The translations under genes and the position numbers were made by a program. Positions 62,626 through 64,000 of a stretch of 64,000 nt of DNA are shown here, piece after piece (the first letter of the stretch is position 1; each line of letters begins with the position of its first letter). Source of the stretch: Druceiella hillmani (lineage: Eukaryota > Arthropoda > Insecta > Lepidoptera > Hepialidae); contig JAYKKI010000005.1 of assembly GCA_039881145.1 (NCBI GenBank), forward strand, positions 29,013,501 to 29,077,500, read 5' to 3'. The notes beneath the pieces were generated by a model, which did not search any database, was not told where the DNA came from, and saw nothing but the letters and a program-made list of their open reading frames with translations.

Positions 62626-63360
62626 ATGGATGGTGGTAATTCAAGTAGGTTTCAAGACATTTTCTGGTGGAGATTGTAAAATGACTATACAATCGACCAG
62701 GCCGGAGACTGATAATGAGTTCTGGAGATGAACATTGGAAAAAAAATTAAAGAATGGTCGTTAGTAAATTGTGATTCAAGATGTTGGCTTCTGGTAGTTA
62801 CTACCTCGCAAAATAACTTCACCGTCGACCAACTCTGGCCTTGATAATGACTTCTGAAGATGAATAATGAAATTCCTTAAAGGACGATAGTAAATCAATA
62901 TATTTGCTTCTGGTAGTAGTTACTTTAAAAAATAACTATACTATCAACCAGTTTAGTATCTGATGATGAGTCCTGAAGACCAACAATTTAACTTATTAAT
63001 GTATGGTTCCAAATCAACCGTGATTCAAGATATTGGTTAGTGGTAGTTGTTACATTGCAAAATAACTATACCGTCGACCAGGTCACGGTCTGATGATGAA
63101 TTTTGGAGTTTAACAATGTAATTCCTTTAAGAATAGGAATGAATCAATCGTGATTCAAAATATTCGCTGCTGGTAATTATTAATTTGCAAAACAACTACA
63201 CCATCGCCCAGATCGGGTCTAATAATGAATTCTGAAGATGAACAATGTGATCCCTTAATGGATGGTAGTATATCAATCGTGATTTAAGATATTTGCTGCA
63301 GATAGTGACTGATGAGTTGCAGAGATGAACAATATAACTTATTGTCGATGGTAGTAAATG
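62626..63360. repeat. Tandem array, about 130-bp units, five to six diverged copies
   Basis: The landmark (C/T)CG(A/C)CCA(G/A) occurs at about 62694, 62826, 62945 (as CAACCAG), 63075 and 63205, with spacings of 132, 119, 130 and 130 bp. Each unit continues with CTGAT(A/G)ATGA, TTCTG(G/A)AGATGAACAATG, AATCAATCGTGATTCAAGATAT, GCT(T/G)CTGGTAGT and GCAAAATAACTA in fixed order. The last unit (about 63.3 kb) is shortened. Units differ by roughly 15-25%, so the array is old. No frame stays open through it. Confidence 0.9.
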
Positions 63361-64000
63361 AACCATTTATAAAATTTAATTTATAAATTTTTTTTTCATA
63401 GATTTAACAGATAAAACTTTCAGTTCTATTGTTATGATTTCATTATTATATAACATTAATAAAATCATATGACGGTATGATAATAGGTAACAGTAATAAA
63501 TGTTCTAACAATTTCATGTTTTCTTTAACTGAAGTAATTTTGATGTACTTTATACATATCGTAATTTTATATCAATAACCTTAAATAATCCAGATAAATG
63601 GATAGGTAATCCATCTGTGAACATAATTTTTTTTAGATTATTTTTGTTAAATACATAACAAAAAGAATCCCTCGTGGTTTACGTTTGTAAAAATGATTTA
63701 CGATCACATTTGACAATTAATTTTGGATTTTACATAAAGGTAAAAGAATGAAATTAACACGGTAGGATTAAGATATTGAGAATAAAAATATAAGAATTAA
63801 TTAAATACATATTAAGTGAAGTTTGAAAAGAGCAGTTACTTTATTAAATATACATTTTTGACTATTGATATTTATATATCGTTTATAATCTAAAAGCTGT
63901 GCAAAATAAAATTATTCCCAAACCAAAAACAGTGCTCAAATATTGGGAATAATAAATGGTTACATCATAAATGTTACAAACATTGGAAAATTCGAATTCA
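63361..64000. other. A+T-rich stretch to the window end, nothing recognised
   Basis: No motif or credible frame. Confidence 0.5.

Noticed and set aside
62626..63360. Hammerhead motif in the tandem array (CTGATGATGA in each unit)
   Set aside because: The core-like CTGATGA has no partner GAAA or stem II in any unit.

Overview
The window looks like nuclear DNA of an animal, most likely an arthropod and probably an insect. It is very A+T-rich, has no operons or closely packed genes, and carries a eukaryotic repeat load: a Penelope-like element, a Ty1/copia element with an initiator-tRNA primer site, fragments of three LINEs, a tRNA-derived SINE, two mariner fragments, a hAT fragment, long (TA)n and CA/CG microsatellites, and several small tandem or foldback repeats. 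The arthropod assignment is an inference from the look of the LINE, SINE and mariner fragments. No rRNA gene, functional tRNA gene, CRISPR array or bacterial gene is visible.

Layout. 0-4.7 kb: tandem repeat, microsatellite, two old dispersed repeats. 4.86-6.87 kb: a 5'-truncated Penelope-like element (minus strand) with reverse transcriptase and GIY-YIG endonuclease, followed by a hammerhead-ribozyme motif. 7.4 kb: copia LTR-like remnant. 8.8-9.45 kb: the best host-gene candidate, two short exons with matching splice phase and a poly(A) signal but an in-frame TGA. 10-22 kb: mostly featureless DNA with short tandem duplications and a LINE tail. 22.4-26.3 kb: a decayed copia element lacking integrase, with a LINE inserted inside gag. 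27.2 kb: SINE. 28.8 kb: mariner. 35.6-37.0 kb: hAT transposase remnant. 38.0 kb: three-copy 112-bp repeat. 43.4, 50.0 and 55.0 kb: copies of an unidentified dispersed repeat, one with a long near-open frame. 44.6 kb: an inverted repeat made of two Penelope-type tips, each with a hammerhead-like motif. 51.3, 52.6 and 57.3 kb: further repeats, the last a foldback. 55.8-57.0 kb: LINE remnant. 58.2 kb: mariner. 62.6-63.4 kb: a tandem array with units of about 130 bp.

The window therefore holds almost no supportable host coding sequence. It is intergenic or intronic DNA filled by mobile elements of different ages. The most interesting part is the Penelope-like element with its hammerhead motif, together with the separate palindromic element that carries two more copies of that motif. 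All homology statements come from reading motifs and aligning by eye; no database search was run.
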